DNA of 64,000 bases from Dillenia suffruticosa (Eukaryota; Streptophyta; Magnoliopsida; Dilleniales; Dilleniaceae), in NCBI GenBank assembly GCA_033439265.1, contig JAVTVX010000009.1, positions 9,079,109 to 9,143,108 on the forward strand. Direction: 5' to 3'. The translations under genes were made by a program, and so were the position numbers. How positions within the stretch are numbered: position 1 is the stretch's first letter; the number at the start of each line of letters is the position of its first letter. Below are positions 1-11,159 of the stretch, one piece after another. The notes below the pieces were generated by a model. It worked only from the letters and a program-made list of their open reading frames with translations, had not been told where the DNA came from and made no database searches.

Positions 1-41
1 AGGTAGAGTACCTTGGTCCAGCATTTTGGGTTATTTTATTT

Positions 42-550
42 ATGTGTCGCTGGTTTGACCCTGTCAAAGGGATAAAAGTGCATCCACAGTTTAATTTGGT
101 TAAAATAAATCATAAGAAATTATATAAAAGATATGAACCATTTGTATTGGCACAACAAGCGATTCAAGTATTTTATGCTTTATATCCTAGTTTGAAACGT
201 GATAAAATTGATTGGTGGGCTGTTTATAAAACGAAAGCACGGAAAAAAATTGAGGAAGATTGGGAAGACACAGCATATCAACAAGAGGAAGTGCCAATAC
301 AGTTCAGATCGAGGAATATAATATTCCAACGTTACGAGATCCCAGCAGAGTAGTGATAGATGTGGATGCAAGTGAAATTCATGAAGAAGACGATGAAGAA
401 TCAAATTTTGAGACAGATGATGAGGATGGGGATGAGAATGAGGATAAAGATGAGGATGAGGATGAGGATGTGGATGAAAATGATGTTGAAAAGTCTAATT
501 TTGAGACACATGATGAGAATAAGGATGACAATGAGGATTTTGATTTTTGA
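42..550 (+). pseudogene. C-terminal part of a CACTA tnp2-like transposase (DUF4216-like region plus acidic tail)
   Basis: Frame 42-353 opens with CRWFDP, followed by VKGIKVHPQF, YEPFVLAQQA and DKIDWWAVYKTKAR. This is the pattern of the DUF4216-type domain at the C-terminus of tnp2 proteins of plant CACTA elements. The frame then ends prematurely. The neighbouring frame (from about 280 to the stop at 548-550) continues with a tail very rich in Asp and Glu, which is usual for these proteins. The change of frame near 280-300 implies a frameshift, or less likely an unrecognised small intron. The N-terminal transposase domain would lie left of the window. A translated search of 1-550 against CACTA tnp2 proteins would settle the join. 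Confidence 0.75.
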
Positions 551-1056
551 TGATGGGTAAGTTTTGTTCTCTTAATATAATAAAAATCGGATATTTATCT
601 TGATATATGATAATCTATTTTTTTTAGTTGGTAAGTTAGTCAACACATATAATTTGCAAATTTCGTTACTCAATTTCTTGTCTATTTACTGTCTCATTCT
701 TAAATTTATATATTTGATTTGTTAATATACAATCTTTTTTTCTATAGGTTATTAGAGAAGATTTCTTGACATATTGGTATCTTGTTTCGTCACATTTAAT
801 TTGTCAAATTAAATATGGTAAGTTTATTCATGTTCTTCATTATGCATATGATGAACATGCAATTTTTATATTTTTATTTTTGTTTCAAATATATTATGAT
901 TGATAGTTTCGACGTGGCGGCCATAGATAAAATTCTAATGGAAATTCACACTCTTTACCATCGCAGTCTGCTTCGGCACTTTCACTATCCTATTCCCTTG
1001 CTTGCAATATATCTTCGCATCCCCCTTCTGTTGTAGGCCCTTCGCATTCTTAACAC

Positions 1057-2785
1057 ATGGCTAGTAATGTATCTTCGCCAATCCCTTCGGTGGAACACCC
1101 GTATACAGATAAGGAAGACAATCGAGAGTTGATAGCCCCTTACGGAGATTTGTAAGTACTAAATTATAAAATTTCAGATGTATTATTGCTTTTATTTATA
1201 AAACAAATTATTCTTTTAACTATCTTATTTATTTAACATTGTTTGTTTGAAACTTTATGATAGATTTATAAATTATATACATGTTATTCACGAACTTAAT
1301 AGAATAGTGAATAACCATTAGAGAGGGGCTTCGATGACTTACACAAGCACTCCGAAAGAAACAAAAGAACTATGGTGGAACGAGTTCAAGGTAAATTATT
1401 CCAATCAATTTATATGTGAAAATAAGTTAATAGCTTTATAATCTATTGGTTTTTTTCCATTGTAGCGAGTATTCACTTGGGACGAGACTAAAGAGTTAGA
1501 AGTAAGAAAGATTTTCAAGAAAAAATGTGGCGATCACATCCAACACTTTCTAAATCATGTAAAGAGACACGTAAAAAAGCCTAACTGCATCACTGAGCAA
1601 AATTGGGGCATAATTATGAATTTTTGGGAATCGGAGGAGAGCAAATGAAGGAGTAAGTAGAATAAAAAAACCGAGCTTATAATTCAGGGGAATCTTCTAC
1701 GACGTATGCAGGAGACTCGATCAATATCGATGAACATAAAAATAGATTGGTAATTTTATATAAACACTAATTTTTTTATCTAATTTAAACTATTTTATTA
1801 TTTCTAACAGTATTTTTTATTTTGGGCCAAGGAAACGGAGACTAAGCCTTCATTCATAGATACTTTTACGCGTACATTTCAGAAAAAAGACAAGACTTGG
1901 AGCAGGGAGAGAGCTAGAGCAATTAAGGTTTGTAATTTCAAAATTTTTAATTATTTAATGAACATTTCAATGTTGATTTTAACATATTATGTTGAACATA
2001 TCATAACAATGTAGGAAGATGAATTCTTTAGGTTAATCTCTCCCAAATTTATTTTTATTACTGACTTGATTCTTTGATTTCTAATGAATTACTTGTTAGA
2101 GATTCTCTTTTATTTTTTTTTTCATAAATTTCAATTTATTCAATGTTAATATGAATGTTCATAATTTAGATCCTGCATAGTCTCATAATTTATGTTACAA
2201 ATTTTTTTCTTTTCCTTCATATATATATATATATATATCTAATCAAGATTATATGTGCTTGTATTATATTGTAATTGTAAATTTATTTTAATTTTTCTCA
2301 TGACAATACAAGAAAAATATGATAACCTATCACACAGAAGTCCGAGTGCTAGTGATGATACTGGCGGATTTGAACCATCTGTAGATAACATGAATATATG
2401 GCTCGAGCTGACTGGTGGACCAAAAGGGGGAAGAGTAGTTGGGCTAGGTTCTTTGAGCAAACCTTACAAAATCACTGGTTCATCTTTTTCTACCCCACCA
2501 GCAGTTAGGGCAAAAATAAATCAATTGAATCAAGAGGTGAGCTATTTAAAGGAGTTACTACTGTAAAGAGATCAGGAATTCAAAGAACTTCAAGTAAAGC
2601 ACACGCAAGAAATGAACGAATTCCGCACACAGCAAATGTTAATCATGCAACAATTTCAGTTAGTCTTGGCTCCAAGTCAAATTCCCCCTTCTATTTCTCC
2701 TCATGATAATGCTTGCGATTGTGATGAAAATGATGATTTCTTCGATGATAATGATGATGATGGTGATGGTGGAGATTGTGTTTGA
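1057..2785 (+). pseudogene. Second CACTA ORF (plant Ptta/En/Spm transposase-associated protein), broken
   Basis: Exon-like blocks are at 1057-1151, 1322-1390, 1466-1749, 1811-1927 and 2313-2785, each bounded by GT/AG-like sites. Peptide pieces such as ETKELWWNEFK, VFTWDE, KEVR-like helices, SFIDTFTRTFQKKDKTW and WLELTGGPKGGRVVGLG match the pattern of the plant transposase_24 / Ptta family. A predicted coiled coil follows (AVRAKINQLNQEVSYL), then an acidic end. Stops and a frame change fall in the third block near 1647-1670. A TAA at 2564-2566 interrupts the last block, although the frame stays open afterwards to a TGA at 2783-2785 with a Gln-rich, then Asp-rich tail. The TAA probably arose by point mutation. 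In intact elements this protein binds the subterminal repeats; here it is dead. Confidence 0.7.
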
Positions 2786-3099
2786 AATTGTGTACTGTTA
2801 TTTGACTGTTACATTTTGATACTCGTTATATTGATTTTTTTTTGTTATGTATGGTTATTGATATTTTAACATTTAGACTTGATCTTGCTTTTATCTTTGA
2901 TATTACTATTATGATTTCTTGTTGAATTTTTAACTTATTGATCTTATTGAATAATTAGTTATAACGATAAGTATAGATGGCTGAAATTTGATATTAAAAA
3001 CGATTTGAATGATTAATTGTTGATAAGGTTGTGTGAGAGCTATAAAAACAGGTTATAAAGGCAAAAATGGTCCAAATATGCCAATAAAATTTATATTTG

Positions 3100-3764
3100 T
3101 CACAAAATACATATTCGTCGTAAAATTTGTCCCTAAAAACTATATTCGTCGCAAATTTCATTGCTAAAATTGAATTGTAAATTTTGAATAACGACGAATT
3201 TTGCAATGAAAAATATTAGTCGTATATTTGCGACGAATTATTTTTCGTTGGTAATTTGTGACGAATAACCTATTCGTTGCAAAATTTGCCACAAATATTT
3301 TTTTGACGCAAATTTTGCAATGAAAATTTTATTCGTCGCAAATTTTGCAACGAAAATTTTTTCGTCGTCGATTTGCGAAAATAAAAAATTCATTGCAAAA
3401 GTTGCGACGAATATTTTTTCGTCACAATTTTGCAATGAAAAATTATTCGACGCAAATTTGCAACAAATAAAATATTTGTCACAAAATTTGCGACAGAAAA
3501 ATTTTCGTTGCAAAATTTATGACAAATATTTTATTTATTGTAAATTTGCGATGAAAAAAATTTTCATTGCAAAATTTGTCGCAAATTTGCTACGAATTTG
3601 GAGACATAAAAATATTTGTTGAAAATTTTTGCGACGAATAATTAATTTTTTGTTCCAAAAATTTTCGACAACTTATTAGCAACGAAAAAATATTTGTTGC
3701 AAAATTCTTCTCAAATTTGTTTTGCGATGAATTTTTCTTGCAAATTTTGTCTTTTTTTGTAGTG
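3100..3764 (+). repeat. CACTA subterminal repeat array and terminal inverted repeat
   Basis: About 650 bp are made of short direct and inverted copies of a motif close to TTCGTCGCAAATTTTGCAACGAA, with the two orientations alternating. The array stops at a terminus reading TTTTTTTGTAGTG at 3752-3764. Arrays of this kind are the transposase-binding regions just inside CACTA ends. The open frames across this stretch on both strands (for example 3238-3513 minus and 3320-3622 plus) are translations of the repeat, not genes. Confidence 0.8.
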
Positions 3765-4080
3765 AAATAAATTAAATTTGATATTTCTCTGTTACTTATA
3801 GGTCTCCTTTTTTATGTCCCCTCTTTCATGTAACACATTATAATAATAGATATGAAGTTAAATTTAAATTCAATTGCCACATTATTCAAATATTAGTCAA
3901 AAGTAATGCTTCCGATGCCAAACATTTTATCTATAATCTTCTATTTGCACAATGATTGTAATTCATTTAAAGGATCAATTCAAAGATATAACATGACTAT
4001 CAGTGAGATCATCAGAGGACTCATGCACTGCAATGTTAAACAAAACAATGGTATGACAGAAGAACTATTAGTGAGCTCAC

Positions 4081-4187
4081 CTGTTTTGCACAGGGTCGTA
4101 ATCTACAGCTGTCCTGAGGCAATATATGACTCGGCCAACAATGTCTATTATGGAAACAGGGCCAAACAATCGACTTTCATTTGCTTC
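4081..4187 (-). pseudogene. Exon fragment of an S24/S26-type peptidase-like protein
   Basis: On the minus strand an acceptor (TTTCCAG) precedes a 107-bp block that ends at a GTGAGC donor. It translates as EANESRLFGPV followed by SIIDIVGRVIYCLRTAVDYD and PVQN. This resembles the C-terminal part of a plant signal-peptidase-like protein of the S24/S26 class; I recall a very similar stretch in Arabidopsis At2g31140. No other exon of that gene is visible nearby, and the sequence spliced next (after a TTGCAG near 4040) runs into a stop almost at once. It sits about 260 bp from sterol oxidase exons of an unrelated gene. I infer a captured or duplicated exon rather than a live gene. Confidence 0.55.
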
Positions 4188-4449
4188 CTGGAAATCATAT
4201 GTAGGGGGAATTGAATCGATTGACAAAAAGAGTATTACAATATAACCCCAATGTCAAGCTTGGATAAGGTAGTTTATGCATGAGAAATCAAATATGTCTG
4301 AACTACCAATTGTAGATTAGTGTAATATTCATGAGAAATCAAATATGTCTGAACCACCAATTGACAATCGTAAGGAAACAGCAAAAATAAAATAAAATAA
4401 TATAATACTAAGAAACAACAAATCTATCATAGGCAACTATCACACTTAC

Positions 4450-4880
4450 TCATGATGGACATTGTGGACATGCTTGTACAACCATTTAGTAAGTAGGATC
4501 CTGTGTCCTCAGTAGAAAACAAAATCTTCAAGGATGAAGTAAAAAAGTAACCGTGTGGAAACTACCTTCCTGCAAAATCAAGCATTTATCTATAACTATT
4601 GCTACCCATGCTTCATATAAGACAGAATTCAACAAAAGTATTAAAAAGGTTTGAGACATGATTTTCCTAAAGCAATAAAGCATTCGGGAGTGAATTCAAA
4701 AATATTTATATATGAGGCTTTATTATTAAAGAACCTGAAAGTACCAGGACGGCAGTGGAAGACTACTACGCATGCCCATGAATTTGAAGACAGGATATGA
4801 AAAGATCATTACTGGTAGATTGACACCAAAATGAGGCGCATAATACATTTCTCCTCAGTTGCAAGGGTGTTATTCTTTGT
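4450..4880 (-). pseudogene. SMO2: Two exons of a sterol 4-alpha-methyl oxidase (SMO2-like), disabled
   Basis: Minus-strand exon A (4745-4880, acceptor TTTGCAG, donor GTACTT) gives TKNNTLATEEKCIMRL, then, after a frame change, GVNLPVMIFSYPVFKFMG followed by MRSSLPLPSW. Exon B (4450-4569, donor GTAAGT) gives KVVSTRLLFYFILEDFVFY, a stop, then GHRILLTKWLYKHVHNVHHE. These match consecutive parts of plant methylsterol monooxygenase 2, including the HRxLH-type and HxHHE-type histidine boxes of the fatty acid hydroxylase superfamily, which bind di-iron in the ER membrane. Disabling features are a deletion and frameshift before GVNLP, TGA in place of the expected Trp codon in FYWGH, and a Leu where the first box normally has His. 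The preceding and following exons are absent. Confidence 0.75.
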
Positions 4881-6030
4881 CTGCAAAAGAATAGAAAATT
4901 ATTTTTAGGGCCCTAAAAGCTTATAGAAGAATGAATTAAGAAACAACAGTGATAACAGCAGCCAAGATGATGGCACATCTCTCTTGTTGCTGATAAGAGA
5001 ATATGGTCATTTGCAAATTCTTTCCTTTAACGGAAGCTAACTTTGTCAATGCGCAATATTATTGCCAATGGTGACAGAGAATAGAATCTCTTAAAGATGA
5101 GTAAGACAACAACAAGAAAAATATGCATACCACATTTGGGAACCGACCATCTTCCCATCCTCCATTGATCAACCTACTCTAAATTGAATAATAAAGAACC
5201 AAAAATCAAGTACTTTATAGCAGAATCGACTTCACACACAGGGCTGATATTTGATTAAGATAAGTTGCTTTAAGGTCATTAAGAATGGAACAATCCTCAA
5301 CAAAAATTGTAGTTTGTATTATCTGTCTCTGATCTTCCCAACTTCAATTTCAACTCTATTATACACTTTTTCCTTTTCCTCTTCTTCCAGATTTTAATAA
5401 ACACCAAAGGTAGAGTATTTATCCAATCATAGAGAAATAATTTGCACTCTCTAAAACCAGCTCAATCTGATCAGATATTCATTTTATACAGAAGATTGAC
5501 ACAGACAAAAGTAATCCAATTGAAATGAGTAAAATCATGAAAATTACAAAAGAATAAGCATAAGATCAAGGTAGGTTCATGGTTAACATACCACAAAGGA
5601 AACTTTTTGCTTCTATAAAAGAGAGATACATAAAAAAGGGCACCAAAAGGGCGAACCTTACAACCTTAGAAAGCAATAAGTAATTTAAAAAGTGGCCACG
5701 TCAGTCTTGGAAACCAATGAAAGCCATAAACAACAGTATTGTTCCAAGAAAGAGGACCAATACTCTAATTTCCAAAAATTCTAGTATTTTATTCCCTCCA
5801 AATACACCGAATGATACTACGAGATAATAACACTGATGCAAAGAAGTACTCTTTCACCCTTCAAAAGCTCTAAACTTAGTCAAAAGCAAATCAAGAATGC
5901 TTTTAGGAAAAATATACTGATTATCAAACAAAGTTAAGAGTCTACTCCACATCTCCTGCACAATGGAACAATACAAAAATAGGTGGCCTCTAGATTCAAA
6001 ATTCATGTATCCCTTGTAATATATGACACA
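4881..6030. other. Unassigned stretch between gene fragments
   Basis: This is A-rich sequence with scattered stops in all frames. No exon, repeat or element could be recognised with confidence. It may be intron-like sequence carried along with the flanking minus-strand gene fragments. Confidence 0.4.
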
Positions 6031-6910
6031 AACAATCCAAAAGATAGCTTTAAAAGGGGATTCTTTGGCAGATTAGGTCAAAAGGAGAACCGTCTCAGAG
6101 AGAGAAACAGAGATTTCTTATTATGACTTCAAAACCCTAAAAATTAAAATCTAAATCTAAATAGGGTTAACTTGAAAACATATATGGGAATCACACTACA
6201 GTGAGAGAGAGAGAGAGAGAGAGAGAATAACTTCGTTACCTTAGGTCAGAACTTTATGGCCAACGAAGAGATGGAGAATCGCCTACAGCCACAGAGAGCA
6301 GCCGAGACTAACAACAAAGATGGGTTTCAAACAATCCAAAAAATAGCTTTAAAAGGGGATTCATTGGCAAATTAGGGCAAAAGGAGAACTATCTCAGAGA
6401 GAGAGACAGAGATTTCATATTATGATTTTAAAACCCTAAAAATCAAAGTCGAAATCTAAATAGGATTAACTTGAAAACATATATGGGAATCACACTACAG
6501 TGAGAGAGAGAGAGAACAACTTCATTACCTTAAGTCAGAACTTTATGGCTGACGAAGAGATGGAGAATCGCCTACAACCACAGAGAGCAACCGAGACTGA
6601 CAGTAAAGATGGGTTTCAAACAATCCAAAAGATAGCTTTAAAAGGGGATTCTTTGGCAGATTAGGTCAGGAGGAGAACCGTCTCAGAGAGAGAGACAGAG
6701 ATTTCTTATTATGATTTCCAACCCTAAAAATCAAAATAGAAATCTAAATAGGGTTAACATATCTGGGAATCACACTACAGTGAGAGTGAGTGAGAGCGAG
6801 AGAGAGAACAACTTCGTTACCTTAGGTCAGAACTTTATGGCCGACGAAGAGATGGAAAATCGCCTACAGTCATAGAAAGCAACCGAGACTGATAGCAAAG
6901 ATGGGTTTCT
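6031..6910. repeat. Three tandem copies of a roughly 290-300 bp unit
   Basis: The string AACAATCCAAAA-GATAGCTTTAAAAGGGGATTC begins copies at 6031, 6330 and 6619, so the spacing is 299 and 289 bp. Each copy also holds a GA microsatellite and, read on the minus strand, the 3' half of a transit-peptide-like exon followed by a GTAACG donor-like site. The third copy runs into the complete exon at 6827-7003. The copies differ by point changes and by GA-run length. Confidence 0.85.
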
Positions 6911-7003
6911 TCGTCCGACAACAAGCAAGAATGAGAGTGAAGAAGCTATAAATCTTGATCCATAGCGAATGAGAGGGAGAGTGAAGGTGAGAGTGAGAGC
7001 CAT
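6827..7003 (-). CDS. 58-codon transit-peptide-like ORF (probable captured first exon)
   Basis: Reading leftward from the ATG at 7003, the frame gives MALTLTFTLPLIRYGSRF and continues for 58 residues to a TGA at 6827-6829. It is rich in Ser, Leu and Arg, almost free of acidic residues, and ends with CRRFSISSSA, which looks like an organelle-targeting presequence with an Arg near a cleavage site. A donor-like AAGGTAACG lies just after the stop. The likely origin is the first exon of a nuclear gene for an organelle protein, with its own GA-rich leader upstream on the minus strand. Its distal half is triplicated at 6031-6826. The parent gene is not recognised. It may not be translated today. Confidence 0.35.
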   Translation of the reverse strand: MALTLTFTLPLIRYGSRFIASSLSFLLVVGRRNPSLLSVSVAFYDCRRFSISSSAIKF

Positions 7004-7049
7004 GACAGCAACAATGAGAGAGAGGACGCAATTTCAGGAACGTGAGTAT

Positions 7050-7384
7050 GACAGGAATATATGCCTTGTTGTAACTTTAAGGGTTTTCTTTTTTTGGTTT
7101 TTTTTTTTTGGTGGGAAGGGGAGTAGGGTTTAATAAATATAAATTTTATTTTTAATTTAAAAATAAAATAGTTTCACATTATTTAATATAATCACATTAT
7201 CAAAATCAAAAACTGAGTTTTAAATTTAAAATATCTTTTAAACATTTAAATAATATTATTCTTTTAAAAAAATAAAATAAAATAAAATAAAATAAAATAA
7301 AATGTTAAATTAAATATTATAAAATAATAATAAATTTTTTTTATAAATTAATAAAATTAAAAAAAAATTAAATTCTAATTAAAA
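7050..7384. other. A/T-rich low-complexity stretch
   Basis: A T-run of about 40 bp at 7087-7112 is followed by A/T-rich sequence with an AAAAT pentanucleotide repeat at about 7267-7303. No coding signal is seen. Confidence 0.6.
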
Positions 7385-7510
7385 AAATTAAATTTCGTGA
7401 TGGATTTGAAAATTTATGGCTAAGTTAGCGACAGATACGGAATCCGTCGCTGATTTGAAAATTTATGGCTAAGTTAGCGACAGATAAGGAATTCGTCGCT
7501 AAATTAGCTA
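7385..7510. repeat. CACTA-like subterminal repeat fragment
   Basis: Two direct copies of about 60 bp carry GATTTGAAAATTTATGGC, then TAAGTTAGCGACAGATA, then an AATCCGTCGCT-type block. The GCGAC/GTCGC inverted motifs resemble the subterminal arrays at 3100-3764 and 12300-12565. No terminal CACTA box is visible on either side, so the segment may be a truncated element edge. Confidence 0.5.
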
Positions 7511-7559
7511 CATTTAACATATCAATAGACTTTTTGCGGGGAAAGAAATACGTCATTCT

Positions 7560-8320
7560 CTAACAGCAAACCATAGGAGCAAAGACCAAGTCCATATCTA
7601 CTACTTTCACAGAAGTCCCAAGACAAAGATTATAAAGATATCTCCCAAATGTGGTTGGAGATTGCCACTATTGTGCAGGTCCCTAGTCAAGCTTTTGTGC
7701 AGAAAAGATTAAGGTTGATCTCCCTTTATCAAATAACCATCTTGTATGTCAAAATCATCACTAGCTAACTAACTCTAATAATTACCCCATATCATTTAGA
7801 AATCTGGATTGCCTGCATATTGATCCCTCAAAGTGTTCAACTCAGAAACTCATTTTATAAGGTGAAGAGCAATGTAACACGATTTCATCCCTCAAAGTGT
7901 TCAACTTAGAAACTCATTTTATAAGGTGAAAAGCAATGTAGCACGATGACTAAGGGCATCTGCCAGCTTGTTTTGCATACCAAAGTTTTTGACCTAGCAT
8001 AAAGCTGAACTTTCAGAGAAAAGTGCTCCATCTAGGTTACATGTCTGTCCTAATCCATGTTTGGCTACTTAGATACTTCAGTGTGTAGTGATCTAAATAT
8101 AAAATAAAATCCATATTTTCCCATAATTTTAGGGCTTTCACAACAATATAGAACTCCTTGTCATACATAGTCAATTTGAGCTTAACAATATTCACCTTCT
8201 CACTAAAGAGAGCAATTAGTCTTTTCTCTTAGAATAAGACTCCACCAATACTTGTACCAAACATATTATATTCGCCCTTAAGCAGGTTTTAACCACAGAT
8301 GGGCATTATATAATTACTTC
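7560..8320 (-). pseudogene. Ty3/gypsy pol remnant (RT/RNase H into integrase)
   Basis: Reading the minus strand from about 8290, the frames give GIGGVLF, LIALFSEKVN, LTMYDKEFYIVVKALKLW, LYLDHYTLKYLSSQ and NKLADALSHRATLL. These are the landmarks of the RT-connection/RNase H region of plant Ty3/gypsy polyproteins: the aspartate loop before HYTLKYL and the ADALSR box. Near 7700-7600 a weaker NSGNLQP and FVLGL pair resembles the start of the integrase core. Many stops and frame changes show an old, inactive copy. No LTR could be assigned to it. Confidence 0.65.
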
Positions 8321-9470
8321 TTATTTTGACAAAGCTCTGCTTTTGGACATGGCCACAGTTCCACAACTGAACCTTTAAGTGACAGTTTCAGTTCTGTTTC
8401 TAGTTCTGGTTCTAGAATTAAAACGGTGAAATTGAAAAAAGAAAAAACTAAATAATAAAAAAGGGTAGAAGAGTTTGAGCTTAATTTTTGTTAAATTGAG
8501 TTGCCTATGTATCTTTGTGGGTTATAGAGGAATCAAACACAAGTAGTTCACGTACCTTTTTACTCCGCTACCTCATAATAGCTCAATCGTTGTCCTTGGA
8601 CACACACTACTACCGGTTGTTCCTTTGGCGTCAAATAATTCGGAGTCACTTGATAGGACAATTTCTTATAGTCGATATCCACTCTAACTCAGTTTTGGTT
8701 ACATGTTTGGGACACCAAATTTGTTGGTGTCAACTTGGAGTTATGTAGGTTTAATATTAAGCTAAATGATTACCACAACTGTGCTTGCCGGAAGAGTCTA
8801 ACAAGTAATGATAAAATTGAAAATTGATATTTATGATCATTCCTCCAACGAAATATGTCTAAATCCCTCAGTTGTTTTTGTAACTCTGTAAGTGTTGCAT
8901 AGATTTACTAAAAAATTTACCATTGCAAGCTGGTGAGGTAGATTGTGAAGTTAAAATACCATATAATTATACAATTCACTGAATTTAATAGATAATTATA
9001 ATATTTTATTTTTAACATTCTATTTTATATTACCAATATTTACATTAGATTGATGAGATTCATTTTCAAATCCATCATCCAAGGCATCATACTATATATT
9101 TAAATATTAAATTAAATCATTTAATTTCATGCGTGGATAAAAAATAGTAACAACTAAATTTATAAATGGAATCAAAAAGATATTTATTTCATTTTAACTG
9201 TATTTATTTAATCCAAGTATGGGATAAATCATCATCTCTACATTCTACTAAAGTTTGGATAACATTAAAACACTCCATTACAACTAAATGACTAGTTGGA
9301 TAATGAAATACAACCTCGAATGGGATGAATAGGTTGTTTGGCAATTTTTTGAGAGTTTTGAACATTTTACGGTTTGTGGAAGACAGAAATGAGGTTTGTG
9401 GAAGACAGAAATGAAATTTAGGAATCGAAAAAAGTAGAAAAACAGAGCATATAAGGCTTTTATAGTGATT
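8321..9470. other. Unassigned intergenic stretch
   Basis: No coding exon or clear repeat is recognised. The open frame at 8515-8748 has no familiar motif and is not supported. This may be decayed retroelement sequence, given the gypsy pol remnant on its left and copia-like sequence on its right. Confidence 0.35.
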
Positions 9471-11056
9471 CTACCAAATCAGTGTCCATCCACTCTCAGG
9501 CACCCCCAGTCGACTATTGTAGCCATATAAATATATATCACTTAAATCAGTCGACTTTAGCCATAGCTTAGTCGACTATTCAAATTATTGCAAGCCAACC
9601 GTTGGCTCAATATATTAGTCGATTGAACTCACATTGCTTATTCCTATAGGACAAGATCTGTCAACTCAAGCATATGATTAGTCAACCAATATGCATATAA
9701 GGGCAAGAAAAGTCAACTCAAGTATTTTCAGTTGACTGAACTCTTAAATCAACAACTATCAGCCGACTCATTTATTAATTTAGTCGATACTTAGTGACTA
9801 CTCTCTAAATTTGGTTGACTTAAAATTTAAATTGGTTGACACATGAACTTGGTACACTTTCCCAAAATAGACTTATCCAAAAATCACTTAACTTAAGTTT
9901 GTTTATCGACTTAAGTTCCTAAAGAATCAATTGATTAGTGAAATTTTAGTTCGACACTTTAAGTTCTAAAGTTTGTAGAAAAGCTCTAACGTCTTATTTT
10001 ATGTAGCAAAGCAAAAGAAAGCTTTTTTATTGGCAATGTAGAACAATTGTTGAAAGCATTTGATGAAAAGCTAAAAGCATTCAATGTGGTGGAAAGAGTA
10101 TCAATGAATAACAATCAAATTTGAATTTATCACAATAGCTCTCGATATCGCTCAATAAAAACTTCATACAAAAGAGAAGAGAAAGGCAAAACATTGATCA
10201 TCCTGAACTCTAAACTTGAACTTCCATGACATGCTCTGCTTTTCTTTTGTAAATTCTTTATTCTGTAAATTTTTTCTTTGAGTTTTCAATCTATTATATC
10301 CAAATTTATAGCTTCATTTATTTTAATATTTCAACTCCTCTTGTACTTAAAGTTTAAAGATCGGAGAGGCTTTTCTCGGTCTAAAATTTAGAGTGAGAAA
10401 CAATCTGTAAGAGATTAGGTTGGGTAGTGTTTTGAGAGAAAATACTATAAATGTTAGACTTGCATCTAGTAGCAAGTTTGTTGTTCTATTTCGGAATATA
10501 TAACGGAAATCATCCAAAGTGTCAACTTGTATATGGTTCAGTTGACTGATATATTGGGTGAGTCAATCATTTATTAAGCAAATCTTATGGACAATCTGTT
10601 AATTATAGGTAAAGTTGATTGATCTCTTTACTAAGTTGACTATGGGGACAATCGATTGATGTGGATGAAAAGTAGACTTAAATCTATATGAATCAACTGT
10701 TGTTGATCAGTGAATGAGTCAACTTTTCATATGATCCTGTCAACTAAGTCAAGTTATGAGTCAACTTTTTTGCCATTTGAGTCAAATTGTTTAGCTGTTT
10801 TTCCTGTGCTGACATATATAAACAATAATTCATGAGTTTGGTCGACTAGACTACACATAGGTCGACTATTTGACTAATTGTGTGCATAATTTATGTATTC
10901 AGTGAACTTATTAATATTTGTGTTTTAAGTTCCAAATTTGTGAATTAATTTCTTTGAATTGTTTTTCTTATCATCAAAACCTAAATATACCCATTATTTT
11001 CCCCTTTTGATGATGATAAAACAATAAAAAATTTGGAACATTCTCCCCCTTAACCT
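9470..11056 (-). mobile_element. Probable 3' LTR and polypurine tract of a Ty1/copia element
   Basis: On the minus strand the sequence at 11038-11056 reads GGTTAAGGGGGAGAATGTT, a polypurine-tract form typical of plant copia elements just before the 3' LTR. Following it (lower coordinates) are a TTTTGATGATGATAA-like stretch and then about 1.4 kb in which GTCGACT, GTTGACT and AGTCAACT motifs recur every few tens of bases. That composition is common in copia LTRs of this type. I cannot fix the left boundary or a target duplication; 9470 is only where the motif density begins. Confidence 0.45.
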
Positions 11057-11159
11057 ATGCTTTCTCCCCCTTGGTCTATGCCTAGATGATCAACAGAAAA
11101 TATAGTTCTGAAAGCATATAGAATGCACAAAATGTACAAAACATTGTTCATGTCAACAT

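Larger units (their letters stand above)
1..3764 (+). mobile_element. CACTA (En/Spm) DNA transposon, 3' portion, decayed
   Basis: The segment runs from an element entering at the left window edge to a CACTA-type terminus: a T-run followed by GTAGTG ending at 3764, the reverse complement of CACTAC plus an A-run. Three parts occur in the order usual for plant CACTA elements. These are the end of a tnp2-like transposase (42-550), a spliced second ORF of the plant Ptta/En/Spm class (1057-2785), and a subterminal array of inverted short repeats (about 3100-3750). The 5' end and most of tnp2 lie outside the window. Frameshifts and stops in both ORFs indicate an element no longer able to make its own proteins. 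The terminus and ORF order are seen directly; the class is inferred from family knowledge. Confidence 0.85.

Noticed and set aside
3238..3622. Overlapping frames on both strands rich in KFA/NKIF repeats
   Set aside because: They are translations of the CACTA subterminal repeat array.
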